From Ulvibacterium marinum (GTDB lineage: Bacteria; Bacteroidota; Bacteroidia; Flavobacteriales; Flavobacteriaceae), in the NCBI RefSeq assembly GCF_003626755.1, contig NZ_RBCJ01000002.1:248001-312000 (forward strand): a DNA stretch of 64,000 nucleotides. Reading direction: 5' to 3'. The number at the start of each line of letters is the position of its first letter. Positions within the stretch are counted from its first letter, which is position 1. This document shows, piece after piece, positions 54,432-62,597 of the stretch. The notes beneath the pieces are model-generated. The model made no database searches, was not told the origin of the DNA, and worked only from the letters and a program-made list of their open reading frames with translations. The translations under genes and the position numbers were made by a program.

Positions 54432-56483
54432 ATGAAAAGAACCCACACAATTTCTAATCCCTGGCGCTTAGCAATCCCTCTATTTTTATCCCTTCTGGTT
54501 TTTGCATGTAGCAAAAATGATGATGATCCGGTTGACTCGGACGGTAATGGGGATGCAATGAATGATGGGGAAAATCAAGAAGAGACCTTGCCCAATCTTG
54601 TAGAACTCGCTCAATCCGTGGATGTTTTGGAATATTTGGTGGAGGCTTTGGGGCAAGCTGATGCAGGTTTGGTAGAAGCACTTTCGGAAGAGGGCACAAA
54701 CACGGTTTTTGCGCCGACCAATGATGCTTTTAAGGCACTATTGAGCCAGTTGGAAGGATTTGAAAAATTGGAGGATTTTGATGAAGCGGCCGAAAAGGAA
54801 CTATTGGCCGAAATCTTAAAATACCATGTAGTCGGGGGTACTTCGGCATTTTCCGACGCACTTTCGGACGGTACGGTCTTGGAAACCCTTCAAACAGAGG
54901 AATTAACCATCAAAGTTGATGCCACCGTACTTGTTCAGGATAAGACCGATGAGGATGCAGAAGTAGTAGGGGCCGATAATGAAGCTTCCAACGGTGTGGT
55001 GCACATTGTTGATAAAGTCCTTTTGCCACAAGCAGTACTAGATCAATTGTACCCCAAACCTTCCCTAGTGGAATTGGTCAGCGAGACGGATGACTTATCC
55101 CTGCTTCGAGATGCCTTAGTAAAAGCCAATTTGGTTGATGCCCTTAATGCAGAAGGACCGTTTACGGTGTTTGCACCATCCAACACTGCCATAGAGGAAC
55201 TATTTGATCTCTTGGGTGACGATTATAACAGCTTTGATGATTTTGACAATAGTATTGAACTTCAAATACTGGAACAAATCTTGCTATACCATGTAGTAAT
55301 GGGGAATATCACTTCCGACGAATTAGCTCCGGGGATGGTTCCTACATTGTTTACGGATAACAGTATTGAGGTAATTGCTTCTGGAGAGACCTTTGTCATT
55401 GGGGATGCCTCGGATACCGACGCCAATATAATCGAGGTGGATAAGGAGGCGTCCAATGGCATTGTCCATAGTATTGATAAAATTCTCATTCCCCAAGAAA
55501 TATATGATTTACTGGGTCTTTCAGGAGATAACAGCGCCAAGAATATTGCCGAATTGGTAGAGGAAACCGAAGGCTTTTCCTTTTTAAAAGAGGCTTTGGA
55601 ACTCACTGGACTTTTAGAAACTTTGGGACAAGACGGACCGTTCACGGTTTTTGCTCCTTCGGACGATGCGCTTTTTGGGTTATTGGCGTTTTTAGGAGAG
55701 GGTTTGAGCGGGATAGAGGACTTTGATTCCGAATTTGAAATAAACCTATTGCGCGAGGTGCTATTGTATCATGTGCTTCCCGGAATTGTCACTTCAGCTG
55801 ATCTTGGAATCAGCACCGCGGATACCTTGTCCGAAGGAAATTCCCTGGAAATCGTTGCTACTGATGGGGGATTTGGATTGGTCGATGCCACAGGTTTTCC
55901 AGTGAATTTCATTACCACCGATATTCCGGCACAAAACGGTGTTATACATACCATAGACCGGGTTCTTGTGCCACAGTCTGTTGTCGAAACAATTGCCACA
56001 GAGGCCACCAAGGCTGTACTGGCTTTTGTTGATTCCTTGGATTTAGATCAAGATGATTTGGACTATGCACAATGTCTGTTGGTCCGTTATCATGAACTTT
56101 CCCAGGAAGTGTTGCATGAAGAATTCACATTTTTCCTACCTACCAATCAGGCCTTTTTGAATCTTTTCGCTTCTTTGGACGGTTATGATTCCCTGGCAGA
56201 TTTTGACACCGCCGAGGACTTAGAAATCTTGGCGACTATCTTGTCCTATCATTTTATTGAGGGTACAAAATTGACTTCAGGACAGTTAAGCAACGGTCAG
56301 ACCGCTACTACCTTACAGGGGGAGGAATTGATAATCAATGTAAATGGCGGCGTATCCATTTTGGACAAGACCGGTAATCCCGCCAATGTAACTTCTCCGG
56401 ATGCAGAAGTATTGAACGGGGTTATCCACATCATAGACAAGGTTTTGTTGCCCCAAGAAATTTTAGAAGCCCTTTCGTCCTAA
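54432..56483 (+). CDS. Four-repeat fasciclin (FAS1) surface lipoprotein
   Basis: Lipoprotein of 683 residues with lipobox VFAC followed by SKNDDD, an acidic pattern of surface-exposed lipoproteins in this phylum. Four FAS1 repeats follow (about 50-210, 212-355, 365-510, 515-680). Each has an H1 motif such as NTVFAPTNDAFKALL, PFTVFAPSNTAIEEL, PFTVFAPSDDALFGL, FTFFLPTNQAFLNL, a YHVV/YHVL segment and a VHIVDKVLLPQ end. FAS1 proteins mediate adhesion or matrix contact. The last 4 bases overlap the 3' end of the converging TIGR02757 gene. Confidence 0.92.
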   Translation: MKRTHTISNPWRLAIPLFLSLLVFACSKNDDDPVDSDGNGDAMNDGENQEETLPNLVELAQSVDVLEYLVEALGQADAGLVEALSEEGTNTVFAPTNDAFKALLSQLEGFEKLEDFDEAAEKELLAEILKYHVVGGTSAFSDALSDGTVLETLQTEELTIKVDATVLVQDKTDEDAEVVGADNEASNGVVHIVDKVLLPQAVLDQLYPKPSLVELVSETDDLSLLRDALVKANLVDALNAEGPFTVFAPSNTAIEELFDLLGDDYNSFDDFDNSIELQILEQILLYHVVMGNITSDELAPGMVPTLFTDNSIEVIASGETFVIGDASDTDANIIEVDKEASNGIVHSIDKILIPQEIYDLLGLSGDNSAKNIAELVEETEGFSFLKEALELTGLLETLGQDGPFTVFAPSDDALFGLLAFLGEGLSGIEDFDSEFEINLLREVLLYHVLPGIVTSADLGISTADTLSEGNSLEIVATDGGFGLVDATGFPVNFITTDIPAQNGVIHTIDRVLVPQSVVETIATEATKAVLAFVDSLDLDQDDLDYAQCLLVRYHELSQEVLHEEFTFFLPTNQAFLNLFASLDGYDSLADFDTAEDLEILATILSYHFIEGTKLTSGQLSNGQTATTLQGEELIINVNGGVSILDKTGNPANVTSPDAEVLNGVIHIIDKVLLPQEILEALSS

Positions 56484-57244
56484 AACTTTTCAAAGACCCC
56501 TAGTCCAAAAAGCGCGAAATCATATTTCACGGGATCTAGGGGATCCAACCCGCGGAGGTTTTGATCCAATTCAAAAACGGCTTTTGCATTATTTTGTTTA
56601 CGGGTCAATAGCCCCAGTTTCCGGGCCACATTGCCGGAATGCACATCCAAAGGACAGGACAACTGTGACGGACTTAGGGTTTTCCATAACCCAAAATCTA
56701 CTCCTGTACTATTGTTCCTCACCATCCATCTAAGGAACATATTAATGCGCTTTGCGGCGGAACCCTTTTTAGGATCGCTAATGTGTTTTGTGGTTCGGTT
56801 TAGATGGGGGAGTTCAAAGAAAACCTGTTTCAAAGCGGATATGGCCGATTGCAGTGAATCTGGTCCGGCACTTTTGACGAATATACTTTCGAGCCCACCA
56901 TATTGCCGATAGATATTTTGAAGACCCCTTATGAAATAGATGAAATCAGTTCCGTTGAAGGTCCTATGGACAAAACCGGATAGCTTTTCCAAATCATCTT
57001 CTTGGTGATTCTTTACAAAGTCGGCCGGGGCATTGTCAAGAAGCTCCATCATCGTGGTGGCGTTGTTGATGATACTTTTACGATTTCCCCAAGCTATTGT
57101 CGCCGTTAGGAACCCACAGATTTCAATATCCTCCTTCCGAGAGAATCTATGGGGGATTTGAAGGGGATCTGTTTCCAAAAATCGAGGGTGGTTATAGTAA
57201 TCCACCTTGGTATCCAAAAACTCCTTTAATTCGGTTTTGTTCAT
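56480..57244 (-). CDS. TIGR02757/DUF2400-family protein
   Basis: Conserved cytoplasmic protein of 254 residues found widely in Bacteroidota and other bacteria, function unknown. Landmarks: YNHPRFLETDPLQIPHRFSRKEDIEICGFLTA, AWGNRKSIINNA, KGSAAKRINMFLRWMVR, and SPSQLSCPLDVHSGNVARKLGLL, a helix-hairpin-like pattern. It is coupled by a 4-base ATGA overlap to the CPBP protease gene before it. Confidence 0.88.
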   Translation of the reverse strand: MNKTELKEFLDTKVDYYNHPRFLETDPLQIPHRFSRKEDIEICGFLTATIAWGNRKSIINNATTMMELLDNAPADFVKNHQEDDLEKLSGFVHRTFNGTDFIYFIRGLQNIYRQYGGLESIFVKSAGPDSLQSAISALKQVFFELPHLNRTTKHISDPKKGSAAKRINMFLRWMVRNNSTGVDFGLWKTLSPSQLSCPLDVHSGNVARKLGLLTRKQNNAKAVFELDQNLRGLDPLDPVKYDFALFGLGVFEKF

Positions 57245-57798
57245 TCTAAAGGGATGTCAAGCGTTTTATATAGCAGCACTGGCACCACTAAAATCAGGTT
57301 ATAACAAGCGTGTAGTGCTATTGCCCAAACGAGGCCAAATCGTATTCGAATATATCCTAAAATAGTGCCCACAACCAATTGGGGCGCGACAAGAACAGGC
57401 GCAAGTAAAATGGTGGTCTGGCGCATTTCAAAATTGGTTATATGATAGAACCCAAAAGTCAGTGTAAAGGCATAGAATATCAAAGGAAACGTTCTTTTTT
57501 GTTTAAAAAGGCTCAAAGGTGCCCTGAAAATAAGTTCTTCCAGAACAGGGGCTACCATTACAGCTCCTAGCAATACCAGCAAAAGAGAATAGCGTTCAAA
57601 GAAATTATCAACCGCATGTTTTCCAAAATCCAGGTCAAAAATAACCTGAATTCCACCGATCAACCAACCTAGGATAAAACTAACGGCAAGGGAAAGGCCC
57701 AATAACTGAAAGAATACGCCAGCCCGATACTTAAAATCCCTGTTTTCATCCGTTCGGTACGTGGGATACTTTAAGAAGATGAGAAGTTCGAGGAGCAT
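57241..57798 (-). CDS. CPBP-family intramembrane metalloprotease
   Basis: Multi-helix inner-membrane protein of 185 residues (four to six hydrophobic segments). The CAAX-protease/bacteriocin-processing motifs are visible: EELIFRAPL (EExxxR, about 106-114), FGFYHITNFE (FxxxH) and HACYNLIL (HxxxN). These carry the metal ligands and catalytic Glu pair. Substrate unknown; the gene is in a small leftward operon with the TIGR02757 protein. Confidence 0.87.
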   Translation of the reverse strand: MLLELLIFLKYPTYRTDENRDFKYRAGVFFQLLGLSLAVSFILGWLIGGIQVIFDLDFGKHAVDNFFERYSLLLVLLGAVMVAPVLEELIFRAPLSLFKQKRTFPLIFYAFTLTFGFYHITNFEMRQTTILLAPVLVAPQLVVGTILGYIRIRFGLVWAIALHACYNLILVVPVLLYKTLDIPLE

Positions 57799-57844
57799 AG
57801 AAAATCAATTGGGTCGGGATTTTGGGCAATCGACCTGTGTTCAC

Positions 57845-58531
57845 TTATTCTGAAAGCACAGCTTTTTGGGAATCTGTTATCCGCCCATCCACCATAGTAA
57901 GTTTGCGATCGGCCATATCCGCAAGTTCCTTGTTATGGGTAACGATTACAAAGGTCTGCCCAAATTTATCGCGAAGCTCAAAAAATAATTTGTGCAGATT
58001 ATCCGCACTTTCCGAATCCAAGTTTCCACTGGGCTCATCCGCAAAAATAATGGACGGGTCATTAACAAGGGCCCTGGCTACGGCCACACGCTGTTGCTCG
58101 CCTCCAGAAAGTTCATTCGGTTTATGATGGTATCTGTCGGAAAGTCCAAGAAAATCCAAAAGTTCTTTGGCTTTTTTTTCGGCTGTGGCCTTGGGCGTGT
58201 TTTTAATGAATGCCGGAATACAAACGTTTTCAATCGCGGTAAACTCGGGAAGGAGTTGATGAAACTGAAAAATAAAACCAATATGTTCATTACGGAATTT
58301 GGCCAGTTCCTTATCCGAAAGGTTTGTGGTGTCCACCCCATTGATTAAGAGTTCGCTGTCCTTCTTGTTGGATTGCTCGTCCAAAGTCCCCAATATTTGC
58401 AATAATGTCGTTTTACCTGCACCGGAGGCACCCACTATGGAAACAATTTCGCCTTTATGTATGCTAATATCAACTCCTTTTAAAACTTGGAGTTTCCCAT
58501 AAGACTTTTGAATTTGGACGGCTTTGATCAT
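57845..58531 (-). CDS. lolD: LolD-type ABC transporter ATP-binding protein
   Basis: ABC ATPase of about 228 residues of the LolD/MacB class, which powers lipoprotein release or macrolide-type export with FtsX-like permeases. Walker [10 protein letters not shown] (about 38-46), Q-loop [10 protein letters not shown], signature [15 protein letters not shown], Walker [13 protein letters not shown] and switch His VIVTHN are intact. The ATG at 58531 (MIKAVQ) is preferred over one 3 codons upstream. No permease gene is adjacent. Given the many lipoproteins here, a lipoprotein-export role is reasonable. Confidence 0.88.
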   Translation of the reverse strand: MIKAVQIQKSYGKLQVLKGVDISIHKGEIVSIVGASGAGKTTLLQILGTLDEQSNKKDSELLINGVDTTNLSDKELAKFRNEHIGFIFQFHQLLPEFTAIENVCIPAFIKNTPKATAEKKAKELLDFLGLSDRYHHKPNELSGGEQQRVAVARALVNDPSIIFADEPSGNLDSESADNLHKLFFELRDKFGQTFVIVTHNKELADMADRKLTMVDGRITDSQKAVLSE

Positions 58532-58712
58532 GTATAACATCTTAACACTGCTCGAAAGTAAACATTAACCCTAACAATGCAAAAGCCGGAGAAACTTAAT
58601 AAAGAAGCTTTCGAACTACGAAGAGGACATTAGTTGGCAGAACTTTTTATTTTTGGTACGCTAATAATACGTTAATTTGCGGTTTTAGACTTATAAAAAA
58701 TGGTTTTGTTCA

Positions 58713-58720
58713 TACTTTTG
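58713..58720 (+). promoter_or_regulatory. Bacteroidota minus-7 promoter element (TACTTTTG) for folE
   Basis: Exact TAnnTTTG match, 31 bases before the folE ATG. No TTG at the usual minus-33 distance was found, so the call rests on the minus-7 part and the position. Confidence 0.45.
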
Positions 58721-58751
58721 AAAATAGTATTGAACAAAAATAAATAAAGCT

Positions 58752-59351
58752 ATGGCACCTTATCAAAATTTAGAGGAATACAACTTGGAAATCACAAACG
58801 ATGTTAAAGAGCGTTTTTCCAAGATTATTTCGGAAATCGGCGAGGATGTCGATCGTGAAGGTCTGGTAAAAACCCCGGAAAGGGCGGCCAAGGCCATGTT
58901 GTTCCTCACCCAAGGTTACAAACAGGATGCGGCTGCTATTCTTAAGAGTGCCATGTTCAAGGAATCCTATAACGAAATGGTTATTGTAAAGGACATCGAA
59001 ATCTACTCGTTATGTGAGCATCATATGCTTCCCTTTTTTGGGAAGGCGCATATTGCCTATATTCCTAATGGGCATATTGTTGGCTTGAGCAAGCTTCCTC
59101 GAATCGTGGATGTTTTTGCACGTAGGCTACAGGTCCAGGAGCGTCTCACCGAACAGGTTTTGGATTGTATTAATGATACCTTAAAACCCCAGGGAGTGGC
59201 TGTTGTTATCGAGGCCGCCCATATGTGTATGATGATGCGAGGAGTCCAAAAACAAAACTCGGTTACCACTACTTCCGGGTTTCGGGGATCCTTTAAGAAT
59301 GAGGAAACTAGGAACGAGTTCTTAAAACTGATCAGTTCCAGTCTTTCCTGA
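58752..59351 (+). CDS. folE: GTP cyclohydrolase I
   Basis: Converts GTP to 7,8-dihydroneopterin triphosphate, the first step of folate (and tetrahydropterin) synthesis; cytoplasmic decamer. [27 protein letters not shown] with zinc Cys/His, [23 protein letters not shown], and [13 protein letters not shown] with the third zinc Cys are all present. 199 residues, normal length. A likely promoter element lies just upstream; transcribed divergently from the ABC ATPase gene. Confidence 0.96.
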   Translation: MAPYQNLEEYNLEITNDVKERFSKIISEIGEDVDREGLVKTPERAAKAMLFLTQGYKQDAAAILKSAMFKESYNEMVIVKDIEIYSLCEHHMLPFFGKAHIAYIPNGHIVGLSKLPRIVDVFARRLQVQERLTEQVLDCINDTLKPQGVAVVIEAAHMCMMMRGVQKQNSVTTTSGFRGSFKNEETRNEFLKLISSSLS

Positions 59352-59447
59352 TATATAGCCTGACCTCAAAAACAAAATGGCTTTTTGGAACTACATTTTC
59401 CTTGGCATCCTTATTGCTTTAGAGTAAGTAATGTTTATTTTTAAGTC

Positions 59448-59750
59448 ATGTCAAAAACCAAGGATAAAAAATACAATACACTACTTTTAGGATTACTATT
59501 TGATGGTATAGGAATGCTTTCGTTTACCATACCCTTGATCGGTGATTTCACCGATATTATTTGGGCTCCAATTTCCGCTTGGCTTATGACCCGGATATAC
59601 AAGGGGAAAATTGGCCAGGCTGCTGCCGTATTCAATTTTGTGGAGGAAATAGTACCTGGAATGGATATTATTCCCTCATTTACCATCATGTGGTTTTACA
59701 CTTATGTTTTTAAAGGAAAGGGGAAACGAAAGGTAATTGAAACCAAATAA
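59448..59750 (+). CDS. Small conserved-looking membrane protein, 100 aa
   Basis: Function not recognised. Two to three hydrophobic segments (about 11-30, 33-50, 72-88) with a basic C-terminus (KGKGKRKVIETK). IWAPISAWLMTRIYKGK and FVEEIVPGMDIIPSFTIMW look like re-entrant or membrane pieces seen in small proteins of this phylum. The frame is clean with an ATG 96 bases after folE. Confidence 0.65.
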   Translation: MSKTKDKKYNTLLLGLLFDGIGMLSFTIPLIGDFTDIIWAPISAWLMTRIYKGKIGQAAAVFNFVEEIVPGMDIIPSFTIMWFYTYVFKGKGKRKVIETK

Positions 59751-59889
59751 AGGAAATAATGTTCTACCAATCCAATGTTAAGTAAAGATAGGCATTTCTT
59801 CTACATATATTGACGCCATGATGTAATCCAGGTTACCTTTCCCAACGGTAAAAATCCTAACTTTAGGCATTCCGAAATAAAATGAATCC

Positions 59890-61110
59890 ATGAATAGGAG
59901 AAAGTTTGTTAAAAAGACCACTTTGGCCGCAATGACAGGAATTGTAGGCGGGGATATTGTTTTCGGTTCGGTTATGCCGAAAGGGTATCAACCACTTTCG
60001 TTTCAGGACCCGGATCCTTTTAAGCTATTCGATAAGGACAGTGCAATGGTAGTTTTGAACGACAAACCCTGGAATATGGAAGCACAAGCCCATTTACTGG
60101 ATGATAAGGTAACTCCTTCCAAATACATGTTTATTCGCAACAATGGATTGATTCCGGAGGACGTTGATGTAGAAAATTGGGTTTTAACGGTGGATGGAGA
60201 ATCGGTCAAACAAATCAAAAGTTACTCCTTACAGGATTTGAAATCCAAATTCCAGCATCATACCTATCAATTGACCTTGGAATGCGGGGGAAATGGAAGA
60301 AGTGAATTCAATCCCCCGGCAAAGGGAAATCAATGGACCATTGGTGCTGTTTCCTGTGCTGAATGGACGGGGGTAAGGCTTAGGGATGTTCTGAAAGATG
60401 TTGGTATAAAGGATGACGCGGTGTATTTGGGATATCATGCGGCCGATATTCATTTAAGCCGAAATCCAGAAAAAGAACCAATTTCAAGAGGTGTGCCTAT
60501 TCGCAAGGCAATGCAGGACGAGACACTATTGGCCTTTGCCATGAACGGAAAGGATATTCCTTTGGTTCACGGTTATCCGCTGCGTTTGGTAGCAGGTGGA
60601 TGGCCGGCTTCCACCTCAGGTAAATGGATAAACCGTTTAAGTATTAGAAATATAGTACATGACGGCCCCAAAATGGGAGGTAGCTCGTATAGGGTTCCTT
60701 GCAGTCCAGTAGCACCGGGTGCAAAAGTGGCCGATGGAGATATGTGCATCATTGAGTCCATGCCTATAAAATCATTGATCACCTACCCAAAATCCGGGGC
60801 AATGATTTCCGAAGGAAAAAAATTGAATATCCGAGGCCATGCTTGGGCGGGGGAATTGGAAGTAAAAAAAATGGAATACTCCATTGACTTTGGATCCACT
60901 TGGAAAACCTGTATTTTGGAAAATCCTATAAATCGGCTGGCATGGCAGCATTTTTCTGCAAACATCGATTTCCCAAAAAAGGGTTACTATGAGATATGGG
61001 CCAGGGCTACGGATTCCAAAGGTACTTCCCAGCCCATGCTGCTCCCGGGTTGGAATCCAAAGGGTTATCTGAACAACGCTTGTCATAGGATTGCCATAAA
61101 AGTGATTTGA
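59890..61110 (+). CDS. SorA/sulfite-oxidase-family molybdoenzyme (Tat-exported)
   Basis: Molybdopterin enzyme of 406 residues. A twin-arginine signal (MNRRKFVKKTTLAAM) exports it folded. The Mo-coordinating Cys is in LECGGNGRSEFNPP (about 132). Other landmarks are GVRLRDVLKDVGI, DIPLVHGYPLRLVAGGWP and the C-terminal dimerisation beta-domain with INIRGHAWAG-like NIRGHAWAGELEV. It oxidises sulfite to sulfate, with the next gene's cytochrome c as acceptor. A 3-codon upstream reading frame (59882-59893) overlaps the start codon. The next start overlaps its stop (TGATG), showing coupling. Confidence 0.88.
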   Translation: MNRRKFVKKTTLAAMTGIVGGDIVFGSVMPKGYQPLSFQDPDPFKLFDKDSAMVVLNDKPWNMEAQAHLLDDKVTPSKYMFIRNNGLIPEDVDVENWVLTVDGESVKQIKSYSLQDLKSKFQHHTYQLTLECGGNGRSEFNPPAKGNQWTIGAVSCAEWTGVRLRDVLKDVGIKDDAVYLGYHAADIHLSRNPEKEPISRGVPIRKAMQDETLLAFAMNGKDIPLVHGYPLRLVAGGWPASTSGKWINRLSIRNIVHDGPKMGGSSYRVPCSPVAPGAKVADGDMCIIESMPIKSLITYPKSGAMISEGKKLNIRGHAWAGELEVKKMEYSIDFGSTWKTCILENPINRLAWQHFSANIDFPKKGYYEIWARATDSKGTSQPMLLPGWNPKGYLNNACHRIAIKVI

Positions 61111-61577
61111 TGGGAAATGCGCATAAAACATATAGAAAGCGTGCTCGAAGACTCTATCGTATATTGATTGTTATTAGTGTTATGGCCCTCATTACTGCTA
61201 TTGCCGCATTCTACCTTTATGAGGATGAAAATGCATCAAAAGACAATCCTGAATATTCTGATCCTACGGAGGCAAGGGAAGTAGACCAATTGGAAAAAAG
61301 TATTGATTCGGTTTCAGGCTTTATTCAAGCACCGGGTTTGCGGGAGACGATTATAAATTGCACCCCTTGTCATTCGGCACAACTTGTAACCCAAAACCGT
61401 ATGACCAAAGAAGGTTGGCTCTCCACCATCCGTTGGATGCAAAAGACCCAAAACCTATGGGATTTGGGTGAGAACGAACCCATTATTTTAGAATATCTAG
61501 CCACTAATTATGCTCCGGTGGAAAAGGGTAGGAGGGAAAATTTGGAAGTTACGGAATGGTATGTATTGGAAGAATAA
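61110..61577 (+). CDS. SorB-like membrane-anchored monohaem cytochrome c
   Basis: About 155 residues. Basic N-terminus and one membrane helix (about 16-38), then a spacer and a c-type haem motif NCTPCHSAQ (about 83-88). RMTKEGWLSTIRWMQKTQNLW supplies a Met near the usual sixth-ligand distance. It probably takes electrons from the molybdoenzyme encoded just upstream, whose stop shares a base with this ATG. Confidence 0.83.
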   Translation: MGNAHKTYRKRARRLYRILIVISVMALITAIAAFYLYEDENASKDNPEYSDPTEAREVDQLEKSIDSVSGFIQAPGLRETIINCTPCHSAQLVTQNRMTKEGWLSTIRWMQKTQNLWDLGENEPIILEYLATNYAPVEKGRRENLEVTEWYVLEE

Positions 61578-61603
61578 ATAAACCCGGTTGAACCGTTGGC
61601 TAC

Positions 61604-62503
61604 ATGATCAACAGTATGGCAAAGTATGGAGATGCATTTATAAACTCCTTTTTGGGAACTCTGGAATGGACCTGGAAATCCATTAAATTTGAAGTTCCCT
61701 GGTATACCAATTTCTTTTGGGGTATAATCGTTATATCCCTTTTAGTATGGCTACTTGAGATTCTATTTCCTTGGCGTAAAGAGCAATCCATTTTCAGAAA
61801 GGATTTTTGGTTGGATGCTTTTTATATCTTTTTCAACTTTTTTGTTTTTTCTATTGCTATAAGTGGATTTTATAAAGTACTGGAATTGATTTTTATAGAC
61901 TTAGGAATTTCAATTAAAGATTTAACTGTATTTCATTTAAATGCCTTGCCCTTATGGGCCCAATTATTGATCTTTTTCGTTGTATTGGATTTTGTGCAAT
62001 GGTTTACCCATATCCTTTTGCACAGGTATAGCTTTCTATGGCAATTCCATAAAATACACCATAGCGTCAAGGAAATGGGTTTCGCGGCCCATATGCGATA
62101 TCATTGGATGGAGAACATTCTATACAAGCCTTTAAAAACTTTTGGGATAATGGTTTTAGGCGGTTTTGAGCCGGAACAAGCATATATCGTCCATTTCGCT
62201 GCTATTAGTATCGGTCACTTAAACCATGCCAACATAAAACTAACCTGGGGCCCCTTAAAGTATGTCTTCAACAATCCGGTTATGCATTTGTATCATCATG
62301 CCTATACCTTGCCTGCGGGCAAATACGGAGTGAATTTTGGGATTAGCCTAAGTATATGGGATTACCTCTTTAAGAGCAATTACGTCCCTGAGGATAGTGG
62401 ATCGATACCCTTGGGGTTTGTGGGAGACGAGAATATACCCAAGGGATTTTTGGGTCAGTTCCTATATGGATTCTTTGGACGAAAAAACCGTGAGAAAGAC
62501 TAG
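61604..62503 (+). CDS. Fatty-acid-hydroxylase/sterol-desaturase superfamily membrane protein
   Basis: Integral membrane di-iron enzyme of 299 residues with about four helices in the N-terminal half. The histidine boxes are visible: HILLH (about 135-139), HKIHH (about 149-153), HLNHAN (about 205) and HLYHH (about 228-232). These bind two irons in hydroxylases and desaturases of lipids and carotenoids. Substrate unknown. It lies 26 bases after the cytochrome gene on the same strand and converges on the TonB receptor gene. Confidence 0.85.
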   Translation: MINSMAKYGDAFINSFLGTLEWTWKSIKFEVPWYTNFFWGIIVISLLVWLLEILFPWRKEQSIFRKDFWLDAFYIFFNFFVFSIAISGFYKVLELIFIDLGISIKDLTVFHLNALPLWAQLLIFFVVLDFVQWFTHILLHRYSFLWQFHKIHHSVKEMGFAAHMRYHWMENILYKPLKTFGIMVLGGFEPEQAYIVHFAAISIGHLNHANIKLTWGPLKYVFNNPVMHLYHHAYTLPAGKYGVNFGISLSIWDYLFKSNYVPEDSGSIPLGFVGDENIPKGFLGQFLYGFFGRKNREKD

Positions 62504-62597
62504 CAACACCTATTGTTCTGCCTTGGCACATGTCTTTGGAACAGGAAATAGAGCCGTTTGTGTACTAACAAACAGGAAAAAATTGAAACGCTGTGGA

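Noticed and set aside
62547-62572. Hairpin GTTTGT/ACAAAC between the hydroxylase gene and the TonB receptor
   Set aside because: Short stem and no T tract after it in either direction, so no terminator is called.
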